NCBI GenBank assembly: GCA_019234035.1
Contig: JAFALX010000218.1
Coordinates: 1 to 6,418 of the forward strand
Direction of reading: 5' to 3'
Source of the DNA: Candidatus Dormiibacterota bacterium
GTDB taxonomy: Bacteria; Chloroflexota; Dormibacteria; Aeolococcales; Aeolococcaceae
DNA: 6,418 nucleotides
The notes beneath the pieces are model-generated. The model saw only the letters and a program-made list of their open reading frames with translations. It did not search any database and was not told the DNA's origin. Positions 1 through 6,329 of the stretch are shown here, piece after piece (position 1 is the stretch's first letter; every line of letters begins with the position of its first letter). The translations under genes were made by a program, and so were the position numbers.

Positions 1-224
1 TGGCAGGACGAGGCATGCGCCGATCATCGACGATATCTTGTTGCCGTGCTCACCTATTCATGAATCAAAGGACTAGTTATCTCAACTTGCTGTCTGCGGA
101 TGCTACCCCGGTCCTCGTCCCGCGCCTTGGCTCGGAAGCATGTCAAGGAGCGGGTACTCGGGATTGGCGCTTGTGGACGCTGGCAGATGGGGCAGCAGCC
201 GGCGCTTGCCGAAACCTCGACTGA

Positions 225-241
225 GGCGATTACCAATCGCC
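225..241. repeat. Perfect 7-bp inverted repeat (hairpin)
   Basis: GGCGATT and AATCGCC are perfect reverse complements separated by a 3-nt loop (ACC). There is no T-run downstream, so it does not look like an intrinsic terminator of the usual kind. It could be a protein-binding palindrome or a short RNA hairpin in non-coding sequence. A 7-bp stem can also arise by chance in a window this size. Confidence 0.35.
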
Positions 242-361
242 AGGGAGTCAAGTGTTGGCAAACTCTGGGCATTGGTTGCGCTCGCCCCCGATCGGCATAG
301 CCGGTGGAACTGAGGCGTCCTGGGAAAGGCGGAGGCTCCGGCTCTATGAGAATCGTGAGTC

Positions 362-490
362 ATGGAAGGCGCCAAGCACCGGCTGCCTGGCGGACCCTTC
401 GGCAAAGCGCTCGACGCCGTGCTCCTGCGCCGTATCAACGTGAAGACAATCGACCGAATGATTGGGAATCTCCGGGGCATGGTTCGCTGA
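362..490 (+). pseudogene. Possible C-terminal remnant of an SRPBCC-family protein
   Basis: This frame encodes 42 residues from an ATG to a TGA. It contains LPGGPFGKALD followed by LLRRINVKTIDRMIGNLRGM. That resembles the end of SRPBCC (polyketide cyclase/dehydrase-like) proteins, where a last beta strand leads into a PGG-x-hydrophobic-GK-x-x-D turn and a long C-terminal helix rich in Arg, Asn and Leu. The frame is closed just upstream by TGA at 356-358 and TGA at 347-349, and no convincing N-terminal half of the domain was found in the other two frames. The best reading is a decayed gene fragment; a small real gene or chance resemblance is possible. The family match is from memory of the pattern and was not tested by a search. 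Confidence 0.4.
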
Positions 491-622
491 GACTCGGCCG
501 GGGGCGCGGGGCGCAGTCAACGCCTCTAGAACTCTCCTGATCGCCCTACTGGGGCACGACCCAGCAGCGGGGCCGGCGATCGCGGACGCTGTGCTTCGTG
601 GCTGCCTGCAACAATCAGTGCG

Positions 623-2473
623 ATGCCCATTACCACTCGCGACGATCTCCGCAACGTGGCGATCATCGCCCACGTCGACCACGGCAAGACAACCCTCGTG
701 GACTCACTGCTGAAGCAGTCGCTCGTGTTCGCTGAGCACGAGACCGTCGGCGAGTTGATGATGGACACGCAGGATCTCGAACGCGAGAAGGGCATCACGA
801 TTCTCGCCAAGAACACATCGCTCCGCCACGGACGGGTCACCTTCAACATCATCGACACCCCGGGTCACGCGGATTTCGGTGGCGAGGTCGAACGCGTGTT
901 GGGCATGGCGGACGGCTGCCTGCTGCTCGTCGATGCGGCTGAGGGACCGATGCCGCAAACGCGCGTCGTGTTACGTCAGGCGCTCGCTCTCGGGCTGCGG
1001 CCGATCATTCTCATCAACAAGCTCGATCGACCAAACGCTCGCCCCGCGGAGGCGCTCGAGGCTACTCACGATCTGCTCCTCGAGCTGGCCACCGACCCGG
1101 CGCAGCTTGACGCGCCGGTGCTGTGGACCAACGGCCGAGAGGGCACCGCCAGCGCTGATCTCACCACTCCCGGCAGCGATCTCCAGCCGCTGCTGGAAGC
1201 GATACTCGAATTCACGCCGCCGCCCCGCGTTGACGTCGCCGGCCCGTTGCAGCTGGTCATCAGCGCACTCGACCACGACGCGTACCGCGGGCGCCTCGCC
1301 ATCGGGCGCGTGCAGCGCGGCAGCGTGCGCATCGGCCAGTCCGTGGTGCTGATCACCGCCGAGGGGATCAGCGCTCGTCAGACGATCAGCGGCGTGCTCA
1401 TGACCGAGGGGCTGCACCGCGTCGAGGTCGAGCAAGCGCGTGCCGGCGACATCGTCGCGCTCTTCGGCATGCCTGAGGTGGGCATCGGCGACACCGTCGC
1501 CGACCCGGACGCACCCGATGCGCTACCGCGCATCTCGGTAGGCGAGCCTACTCTGCGCATGCAGTTCAGCGTCAACAAGTCGCCGTTCGCCGGCCGCGAG
1601 CAGACGGTGAGCAGCACCTCGCGCCAGCTGCGCGCGCGCCTGGACCGCGAGCTGCGAACCAACGTTGCGCTCCGTGTGGCTGATGGCACGACCGCGGAAG
1701 TGTTCGAGGTCAGTGGCCGCGGCGAGCTGCATCTCGCGGTGCTCATCGAAACCATGCGGCGCGAGGGGTACGAGTTCGAGGTCTCGCGACCGCAGGTGAT
1801 CACCCGCGAGGACGAGCATGGTCACCAGCTCGAACCGTTCGAAGAGTGCGTCATCGACGTGCATGCGGATCAACTGGGCAGCATCACCGAGGCGCTCGGT
1901 GCACGCGGTGCGCAGATGCAGTCTCTGCACACCAACGCCGGCGGCGGCGCGCGGGTCATCTATCACGCGCCGACGCGCGCACTCATCGGGATGCGCAGCA
2001 ACATTCTCACCATCACCCGGGGCACCGGCGTGATGGCCACGCGCTTGCTCGGCTGGGAACGCTGGCGGGCGCTGCCGCGCAGCGGTCGCAGCGGCGTGCT
2101 GACCGCCAGCCAGGGGGGCATTGCGGTGGCCTACGGATTGCAGGCGCTGCAAGAGCGGGGCCAGCCATTGATCGGTCCCAACACCGCCGTCTACGAGGGG
2201 ATGATCGTGGGCCTCAACCGTCGCGGCGGCGACCTCGCTGTCAACGTGACCAAGCAGAAGCAGAAGACCAACATCCGCAGCAGCACCGAGGACGCGACGA
2301 TCAAGCTCGTGCCACCGCGCCAGTTCTCACTCGAGGAGGCGCTTGACTTCATCGAGGACGACGAGCTCGTCGAGGTGACGCCACAGGGCATCCGGTTGCG
2401 CAAGCGGGTGCTCAACGCGCTGGAGCGGATCGGGATTCGCAAGCGTCAGGCTGCCGCCGCGCAATCAGGATAG
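623..2473 (+). CDS. typA: Translational GTPase TypA/BipA
   Basis: This 616-residue protein is a ribosome-associated GTPase of the elongation-factor family, linked in other bacteria to ribosome assembly and stress or low-temperature growth. The GTPase domain (about residues 10-200) shows G1 AHVDHGKT (16-23), the switch I motif EKGITI with Thr59, G3 DTPGH (78-82) and G4 NKLD (132-135). An EF-Tu-like domain II (about 205-295) and EF-G-like domains III and V follow. The TypA-specific C-terminal domain ends with a conserved VTKQKQKTNIRSS stretch, DDELVEVTPQGIRLRKRVL and an Arg/Lys-rich tail. The length is normal for the family (about 600-615). The ATG at 623 puts the P-loop at the usual distance from the N-terminus. 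No Shine-Dalgarno sequence precedes it. The G5 region reads LWTNGREG instead of the usual SAL-type motif. It is transcribed alone and converges on the iclR-family gene. Confidence 0.96.
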   Translation: MPITTRDDLRNVAIIAHVDHGKTTLVDSLLKQSLVFAEHETVGELMMDTQDLEREKGITILAKNTSLRHGRVTFNIIDTPGHADFGGEVERVLGMADGCLLLVDAAEGPMPQTRVVLRQALALGLRPIILINKLDRPNARPAEALEATHDLLLELATDPAQLDAPVLWTNGREGTASADLTTPGSDLQPLLEAILEFTPPPRVDVAGPLQLVISALDHDAYRGRLAIGRVQRGSVRIGQSVVLITAEGISARQTISGVLMTEGLHRVEVEQARAGDIVALFGMPEVGIGDTVADPDAPDALPRISVGEPTLRMQFSVNKSPFAGREQTVSSTSRQLRARLDRELRTNVALRVADGTTAEVFEVSGRGELHLAVLIETMRREGYEFEVSRPQVITREDEHGHQLEPFEECVIDVHADQLGSITEALGARGAQMQSLHTNAGGGARVIYHAPTRALIGMRSNILTITRGTGVMATRLLGWERWRALPRSGRSGVLTASQGGIAVAYGLQALQERGQPLIGPNTAVYEGMIVGLNRRGGDLAVNVTKQKQKTNIRSSTEDATIKLVPPRQFSLEEALDFIEDDELVEVTPQGIRLRKRVLNALERIGIRKRQAAAAQSG

Positions 2474-2489
2474 GAAGAACCGTTGCGAC

Positions 2490-2516
2490 GGGTCAGCCAT
2501 GAAGGCTGTGTCACCC
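2490..2516. terminator. Possible hairpin between convergent typA and iclR-family genes
   Basis: The 37-nt gap between typA and the converging regulator gene contains CAGCC, a 5-nt loop (ATGAA) and GGCTG. The stem can be extended by GGGT/ACCC across a 4-nt bulge, and the far arm runs over the stop codon of the regulator. A hairpin here could end transcription from either side, but there is no T-run, so intrinsic termination is uncertain. Confidence 0.25.
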
Positions 2517-3299
2517 CTCGAACGGCCACCGCGGCGCGCCCAGCTCGCGTGACACACCCCGCGCGGCCTCAACCACGGCCGTTGTCAGGCCGCGCACGGG
2601 GCCTCGTTGAAACACGCGCTCCGTATCCCCGACAGCCGCGATGGCGCCCACGGCGTTCGACGCGCTGTCGATGATGGGGGCGGCCACACTCGATTCGCCG
2701 AGCACCGCCTCGTCCCGCTCGGTGGCGAATCCATGCACGCGAACCTCCGCGAGTTGCTTGCGCAGCGCGGCCACCGAAAGGGTGCGCTTGGTCAAACGCA
2801 GCAGCGGGTTCGACAGAAGATCGTCCACGGTACTTTCCGGCGCGAAGGCGAGCAGCGCCTTGCCGAGGGCACTCGCGTGCAGCGGAAGCTGCGCCCCCAC
2901 CTCGAGGATCTGCAGCGTCGCATCGTGCCGGAACACGTGGTGGACGACCACGGCGTTGATGCCATGCATGACACCGACCCGAACCGCCGTGTTGGTGCGC
3001 ACCGCAAGCCGTTCCGCGTAGACGATGGATCGTGCACGCAATTCGTTGACGTCGAGATACGAGTATCCAAGCTGCAGCAGCCCGGCGCCGAGCTGATATT
3101 TCTCAGTGGCGCGGTCCTGCTCCACGAACCCCTGAGCCAGCAATGTCTGCAGCAGGCCGTGCACGGTCGGGCGCGCCAGACCGAGCCGGTCCGCAAGCTC
3201 GCTGACGCCAAGCCGTCCAGGACCGCCCGCGAGTGCCTTCAGGATCGCCGCCGCGCGGTCGATTGACTGGATGCTCGTCGATCGCTTGCCATTCGGCAT
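2511..3299 (-). CDS. IclR-family transcriptional regulator
   Basis: This 262-residue protein has the standard two-domain IclR layout and length. The N-terminal winged helix-turn-helix (about residues 9-72) begins SIQSIDRAAAILKAL and contains LGVSELADRLGLARPTVHGLL, with the YQLGAGLLQLG wing region after it. The effector-binding domain (about 85-255) carries LPLHASALGKALLA and GFATERDEAVLGESSVAAPI, both characteristic of the family. The frame stays open 67 codons further upstream, but the ATG at 3299 is chosen because the HTH starts ten residues later and the upstream extension overlaps the divergent dhaM promoter and gene. No Shine-Dalgarno sequence precedes it; see the -10 element at 3306-3311. 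It is divergent from dhaM-ptsH, so control of DHA metabolism and of itself is likely by analogy with other divergent IclR regulators. The effector is unknown. Confidence 0.93.
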   Translation of the reverse strand: MPNGKRSTSIQSIDRAAAILKALAGGPGRLGVSELADRLGLARPTVHGLLQTLLAQGFVEQDRATEKYQLGAGLLQLGYSYLDVNELRARSIVYAERLAVRTNTAVRVGVMHGINAVVVHHVFRHDATLQILEVGAQLPLHASALGKALLAFAPESTVDDLLSNPLLRLTKRTLSVAALRKQLAEVRVHGFATERDEAVLGESSVAAPIIDSASNAVGAIAAVGDTERVFQRGPVRGLTTAVVEAARGVSRELGAPRWPFEG

Positions 3300-3327
3300 T
3301 GCTGAATTATGGTCGAGGATGTAGACT
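3299..3327 (+). promoter_or_regulatory. Candidate promoter of dhaM-ptsH
   Basis: TTGCTG at 3299-3304 and TAGACT at 3322-3327 are separated by 17 bases. They match the sigma-70 consensus at 3 of 6 and 4 of 6 positions. The start would fall near 3334, leaving a leader of about 30 nt that contains GGAG. The element overlaps the iclR-family start and its -10, so the two promoters would compete and a regulator bound here could affect both. Confidence 0.3.
3306..3311 (-). promoter_or_regulatory. -10 element for a leaderless iclR-family transcript
   Basis: On the - strand CATAAT (5 of 6 matches to TATAAT) lies exactly six bases before the ATG at 3299. With standard spacing the transcript would start on the A of that ATG, giving a leaderless mRNA. 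This agrees with the lack of any Shine-Dalgarno sequence. No good -35 hexamer is seen 16-18 bases upstream. Confidence 0.45.
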
Positions 3328-3353
3328 AGACGCTCACAGCGGTTCGGTCGACT

Positions 3354-3357
3354 GGAG
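3354..3357 (+). promoter_or_regulatory. Ribosome binding site of dhaM
   Basis: GGAG lies 7 nt before the GTG at 3365. It decides the start: the frame is open well upstream, but only this GTG has a Shine-Dalgarno sequence and sits directly before the first beta strand of the domain. Confidence 0.65.
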
Positions 3358-3364
3358 CGAGAAC

Positions 3365-3751
3365 GTGGCAGTCGGGATTGTACTGGTGTCTCACAGCGCG
3401 GATCTTGCCGTGGGGTTGGCATCCCTCGCAGGTCAGGTGTCAGGCACCGAGGTGCGGATCGAGCCCGCCGGCGGGCGCTCGAATGGCGAGCTGGGAACAT
3501 CGGACAGCCGCGTCATCGAGGCGATCGCCGCAGCCAACGGAGGTGACGGCGTCATCGTCCTCGGCGACCTGGGAAGTGCGATTCTCACTGCGCGGCACGT
3601 GCTGGGCGGGACCCACAACGGGCAGGTCCGCCTCGTCGACGCACCATTTGTGGAGGGAGCCGTCGCTGCCGCGGTCGTTGCCGCGAGCGGTGCGTCGCTG
3701 GACGACGTCGCGCGTGCCGCAGAAGACGCTCGAGATGCTCGCAAGCTCTGA
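3365..3751 (+). CDS. dhaM: DhaM: PTS-dependent dihydroxyacetone kinase, phosphoryl donor subunit
   Basis: This 128-residue cytoplasmic protein is a single EIIA-mannose-like domain that carries phosphate from HPr to the ADP bound on DhaL. The first strand VGIVLVSHSADLAVG holds the phosphorylated histidine (His10, in VSHS). Later landmarks are VIVLGDLGSAILTA, which matches the D-L-G-S turn of DhaM, and VRLVDAPFVEGAVAAA. The DhaM of E. coli is longer, with HPr-like and enzyme I-like domains fused to this one; here only the EIIA-like domain is present, as in the short DhaM of Lactococcus, and HPr and enzyme I are separate genes next door. It starts with GTG. Its 3' end overlaps ptsH by 17 nt, so the two are probably co-translated. 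A general EIIA-Man subunit is less likely, because dhaL and dhaK are in the same cluster. Confidence 0.92.
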   Translation: MAVGIVLVSHSADLAVGLASLAGQVSGTEVRIEPAGGRSNGELGTSDSRVIEAIAAANGGDGVIVLGDLGSAILTARHVLGGTHNGQVRLVDAPFVEGAVAAAVVAASGASLDDVARAAEDARDARKL

Positions 3752-4004
3752 GGCGGTGATGACGCTCCCGCCGGGTGTGGCGCTGCACGCGCGGCCGGCG
3801 GGACTGTTCGTCCGCGCGGCGATGCAATATCAGTCGCGAATAGTCGTCTGCGCAAACGGGCGCGAGGCCGACGCAAAGAGCATTCTCAGCGTGCTCGGTC
3901 TGGGAGCGACGGCCGGAACGACGCTGCGGCTTCGCGCTGAGGGCGAGGACGCTCGCGATGCGCTCGCGGCGCTGACCGTTTCTCTAGACGGCGTCGTCGA
4001 GTAG
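3735..4004 (+). CDS. ptsH: HPr phosphocarrier protein
   Basis: This 89-residue HPr relays phosphate from enzyme I to DhaM. GVALHARPAG contains the phosphorylated His18 (canonical His15) and the adjacent Arg. AKSILSVLGLG contains Ser49, at the place of the regulatory Ser46 of HPr proteins that are targets of HPr kinase; no such kinase gene is in the window. The ATG at 3735 gives a complete first beta strand and the usual domain length but has only a weak AGAAG upstream. The ATG at 3759 has GAGG five bases before it yet would remove most of the first strand, so 3735 is preferred with some doubt. The gene overlaps dhaM by 17 nt and its last 21 nt overlap the 3' end of ptsI on the other strand. 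Confidence 0.92.
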   Translation: MLASSEAVMTLPPGVALHARPAGLFVRAAMQYQSRIVVCANGREADAKSILSVLGLGATAGTTLRLRAEGEDARDALAALTVSLDGVVE

Positions 4005-5675
4005 CCGGGTCAGCGAGGGGAGCATCGCTTCGACCTCCTCCGCTGACTCAGCCTCGAGCGCCTGCTTCGCAGCGTGCTCAGTTGCAGCGAAATCGAGACG
4101 ACGTATCCACTGGCGTACGCGCCCCACTGCGGCGGCACCGACGCTGAGCTCACTGACAGCGAGACCCACCAGCAGCGGCATCACCAGCGGGTCCGACGCC
4201 GCCTCGCCGCACACCTCCACAGCGATGCCCGCTGCGTGAGCCGCCTCGATGGTGCTCGCGATCAGCCGCAACACCGCCGGATGGTGGACCGGTGCGCGCC
4301 CGGGCCGGCCCCGCTCGAGGCCGAGCTGAAAACTGGTGAGGTCATTGGTCCCGATGCTCAGCAACCCCACCTCGGCGGCAAGGTGGTCCGCCATGACCGC
4401 CGCGGCGGGCACCTCGACCATCGCGCCCAGCACGACCTGCTGTTGCCGGTCACGTGCCATCGCAGCCGCGTCGAGCGCGGCGCGCACGGCGCGAACCTGC
4501 GCCGGCTCGGTGACCATCGGCACGAGCACACGAAGCTCGGTTGCGGCGCCGGTATCGAGAATTGCATTCAACTGAGCGGCGAGCGCCTCAGGCGCCTGCA
4601 GCAACAGTTCGACGCCGCGCCCATGCGAACCCTCGAGAAACGGCGGCGTCTTGTCGCCACCAAAGTCGAGGATGCGCACGGTCGCGGTCCTGCCCGAGAG
4701 TTGCGCAAGCACCGGTCGCAGCGCGCCGGCGTGTTGCTCTCGAGTGGGCCACCGGAGCGCGTCGAGGAATGCGAGCTCGGTGCGAAGCAATCCGACGCCC
4801 TCCGCACCCGCGCGCAATGCAACCCGCACCTCGAGCAGGCTCGACGCGTTGGCGAGCACGCGCACGTGCCGGCCGTCGCGCGTGACCGCCGGAAGGGAAC
4901 CGTCAGCGGCTGCACGGTGGGTTGCCGCGCGCCGCTGTGAATCCTGCTGTCGCGCTCCGGTGATCATCGGCGGCTGCGGCGACGCGACCGCGACACCGCG
5001 ATCCCCGTCGACGATCAGCAGTTCGCCGTCGACCAGCTCCAGCACCGCAGGGCCGAGCCCGACCACCATCGGTAATCCCAGCGAGCGGGCCACGATTGCC
5101 GCGTGCGAGGTCACTCCGCCGCCGGCGAGCGCCACTCCGCGCACACCCTCGGCGAGCTCGGGAATATCGGCCGGCCCGAGGTCGGCGGCGATGAGGATGA
5201 CCTCGCAGGGTGCCGCGACGTCGGCCGGAGCGGCCGCCTCCACGCGGGTCAGCCTCGCCGCGCGGCGCCCGAGACTGCGGACGTCGGCGGCGCGAGCGGC
5301 GAGCAGCGGATCCGAGATGGCGTCGAGCATGGTCGCTGCCGCCTCGATCTCCACTTTGATGGCCGCTGACGGCGACATGCCACGGCGCAGGATTGCGGCC
5401 TCCACCGAGGAGCGCAACGCAGGATCAACTCCCATCAATGCACCGGTGTCGACGATGTCGGCCTCGTCCGCATGCCCCGCGCGCCGGAGCCGTTCGGCCA
5501 GCTCGGCCACCTGTGCGGAGGCCGCGTCCAGCGCCGCGAACGCGACAGCGACTGCCTTCGCGCGGTCATTCGGATCGACCACGGCGAAATCGTCAGCGCC
5601 CATATCCCAACGCTGCACTGCGCCGACCGCGGTTCCCGGCGACGCGGGGACCCCGGCGAGCACGCGCTCGCCCAC
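3984..5675 (-). CDS. ptsI: Phosphoenolpyruvate-protein phosphotransferase (PTS enzyme I)
   Basis: This 563-residue protein autophosphorylates from PEP and passes the phosphate to HPr. It begins ERVLAGVPASPGTAVG, the usual enzyme I start. The HPr-binding helical domain follows, then GGGVTSHAAIVARSLGLPMV with the phosphohistidine His191. The C-terminal TIM barrel has GVGLLRTELAF (Arg298), VRILDFGGDK (Arg334), GAMVEVPAAA (Glu421), SIGTNDLT (Asp445) and VCGEAASD with the acid/base Cys489. All known catalytic positions are kept and the length is normal (about 570). The GTG start lies one base after the stop that dhaL would have if its frameshift were repaired (5677-5679), and CGAGG in that dhaL tail serves as ribosome binding site. 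Being in one operon with dhaL and dhaK suggests that it serves DhaM first of all, although a general PTS role is not excluded. Confidence 0.96.
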   Translation of the reverse strand: MGERVLAGVPASPGTAVGAVQRWDMGADDFAVVDPNDRAKAVAVAFAALDAASAQVAELAERLRRAGHADEADIVDTGALMGVDPALRSSVEAAILRRGMSPSAAIKVEIEAAATMLDAISDPLLAARAADVRSLGRRAARLTRVEAAAPADVAAPCEVILIAADLGPADIPELAEGVRGVALAGGGVTSHAAIVARSLGLPMVVGLGPAVLELVDGELLIVDGDRGVAVASPQPPMITGARQQDSQRRAATHRAAADGSLPAVTRDGRHVRVLANASSLLEVRVALRAGAEGVGLLRTELAFLDALRWPTREQHAGALRPVLAQLSGRTATVRILDFGGDKTPPFLEGSHGRGVELLLQAPEALAAQLNAILDTGAATELRVLVPMVTEPAQVRAVRAALDAAAMARDRQQQVVLGAMVEVPAAAVMADHLAAEVGLLSIGTNDLTSFQLGLERGRPGRAPVHHPAVLRLIASTIEAAHAAGIAVEVCGEAASDPLVMPLLVGLAVSELSVGAAAVGRVRQWIRRLDFAATEHAAKQALEAESAEEVEAMLPSLTRLLDDAV

Positions 5676-5676
5676 G

Positions 5677-5738
5677 TCAGCCTCGGCTGGTGAGCGCTCG
5701 TTCCAGTGCGCGGACGATCAGCGCGGTGGACGTGGCGC
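5677..5738 (-). other. Displaced C-terminal coding segment of dhaL
   Basis: Read in the frame ending at the TGA at 5677-5679, this segment encodes GATSTALIVRALERALTSRG. It continues the DhaL motif SIGHQDP exactly as in other DhaL proteins, where D-P-G-A-x-S leads into the last helix. One G is missing on the - strand within CCCGG at 5738-5742. The segment shows no decay and has no other stop codon, and it carries the ribosome binding site of ptsI. Confidence 0.85.
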
Positions 5739-6323
5739 CGGGTCCTGATGACCGATCGACCGCTCGCCGAGATACGACGCCCGCCCCTTGCGCGCCTGCA
5801 TCGGGATGGTCCTGCGCATCCCCTCCTCCGCCGCTTCCGCGGATGCACGCAGCATCTCGTCCCGGGTGGCGCCCTGAGCGCGTCCCTCGCGCAGGGCGGT
5901 CACCGCCGGGTCGAGCGCGTCGACCATCGTCTTGTCACCTGGAGCCGCTGCGCCCAGGTCGACGACGGCGGCGAGCGCCGCCGCCAGGGCGTCGGCCATT
6001 TGGGGCATCTCAAACGTCGGCTCGTCACCGAGTGCCCTGCCGGCGCGTCGCAAGGCTGACCCCCACAACGGACCGCTTGCGCCGCCGACCGACGAGACGA
6101 GGGTCTTGCCGGACAGGATCAACAGCTGTCCGGGCGTGCCGTCCTGCGCGTGCAGCGCATGCACGACGGCGTCGAATCCTCGGGTCATGTTGATGCCGTG
6201 GTCCCCGTCGCCGATGGCGGCGTCGAGCTGAATCAGGTAGTCACGCTCCGACCGTACTGATGCCGCAATCTCGCCCATCCAGGCGGTGATGGTCTGTGCA
6301 TCCATGGCAATTGCGACCAGCAC
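5718..6323 (-). CDS. dhaL: DhaL: dihydroxyacetone kinase ADP/ATP-binding subunit, frameshifted near its 3' end
   Basis: DhaL holds ADP, is phosphorylated on it by DhaM, and passes the phosphate to DHA on DhaK. The sequence shows LDAAIGDGDHGINM, with the Mg-binding Asp34, Asp39 and Asp41. GGASGPLWGSALRRAG, the nucleotide-loop motif, follows, then DKTMVDALDPAV and ARKGRASYLGERSIGHQDP. After DP the frame runs into unrelated residues and stops at 201 residues. One inserted G restores GATSTALIVRALERALTSRG and a stop at 5677-5679, giving 215 residues, the normal family length. The GTG start at 6323 is chosen because GGGGAGG lies 10 nt upstream; the in-frame ATG at 6305 has none nearby. It begins seven bases after the dhaK stop, so the two are one operon. 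The frameshift is either an assembly or sequencing error or a recent mutation. Confidence 0.9.
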   Translation of the reverse strand: MLVAIAMDAQTITAWMGEIAASVRSERDYLIQLDAAIGDGDHGINMTRGFDAVVHALHAQDGTPGQLLILSGKTLVSSVGGASGPLWGSALRRAGRALGDEPTFEMPQMADALAAALAAVVDLGAAAPGDKTMVDALDPAVTALREGRAQGATRDEMLRASAEAAEEGMRRTIPMQARKGRASYLGERSIGHQDPAPRPPR

Positions 6324-6329
6324 CGTACA

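Larger units (their letters stand above)
1..622. other. Region without an intact gene, left of typA
   Basis: No intact protein gene can be supported here. The open frames are short, overlap each other on both strands and show no recognisable domain, apart from the SRPBCC-like tail at 362-490 listed separately. A short open frame touches the left edge on the + strand and stops at 61-63, so it could be the last 20 codons of an upstream gene, but it has no recognisable motif. The first 110 bases are visibly richer in A+T than the rest of the window. A hairpin lies at 225-241. No tRNA, rRNA, CRISPR or insertion-sequence ends were seen. The promoter of typA must lie here or further upstream, but no convincing -35/-10 pair was found. 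Confidence 0.6.

Noticed and set aside
1..63. Open frame at the left edge ending in TGA, possibly the end of an upstream gene
   Set aside because: Only 20 codons with no recognisable motif; it cannot be told from chance without sequence to the left.
54..272. Minus-strand frame with a CPIC-type cysteine pair that might be a zinc-binding protein
   Set aside because: There is no second properly spaced cysteine pair, no ribosome binding site and no similarity to a known family; likely chance.
1523..2152. Long minus-strand frame of 209 codons opposite typA
   Set aside because: It is His/Ala/Arg-rich, without motifs, and lies fully within typA, which is conserved throughout.
2478..2491. CCGT-TGCG-ACGG hairpin just after typA as an intrinsic terminator
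   Set aside because: The stem is only 4 bp and no T-run follows; the CAGCC/GGCTG hairpin at 2490-2516 is stronger though still weak.
3300..3500. N-terminal extension of the IclR-family protein
   Set aside because: The extra 67 residues are Arg/Pro-rich like an out-of-frame translation, cross the divergent promoter region and overlap dhaM; the family starts near the HTH.
4651..5748. Long plus-strand frame of 365 codons opposite ptsI
   Set aside because: It is a Ser/Ala/Arg-rich mirror of ptsI, which has full domain support; long antisense frames are usual in high-GC genes.
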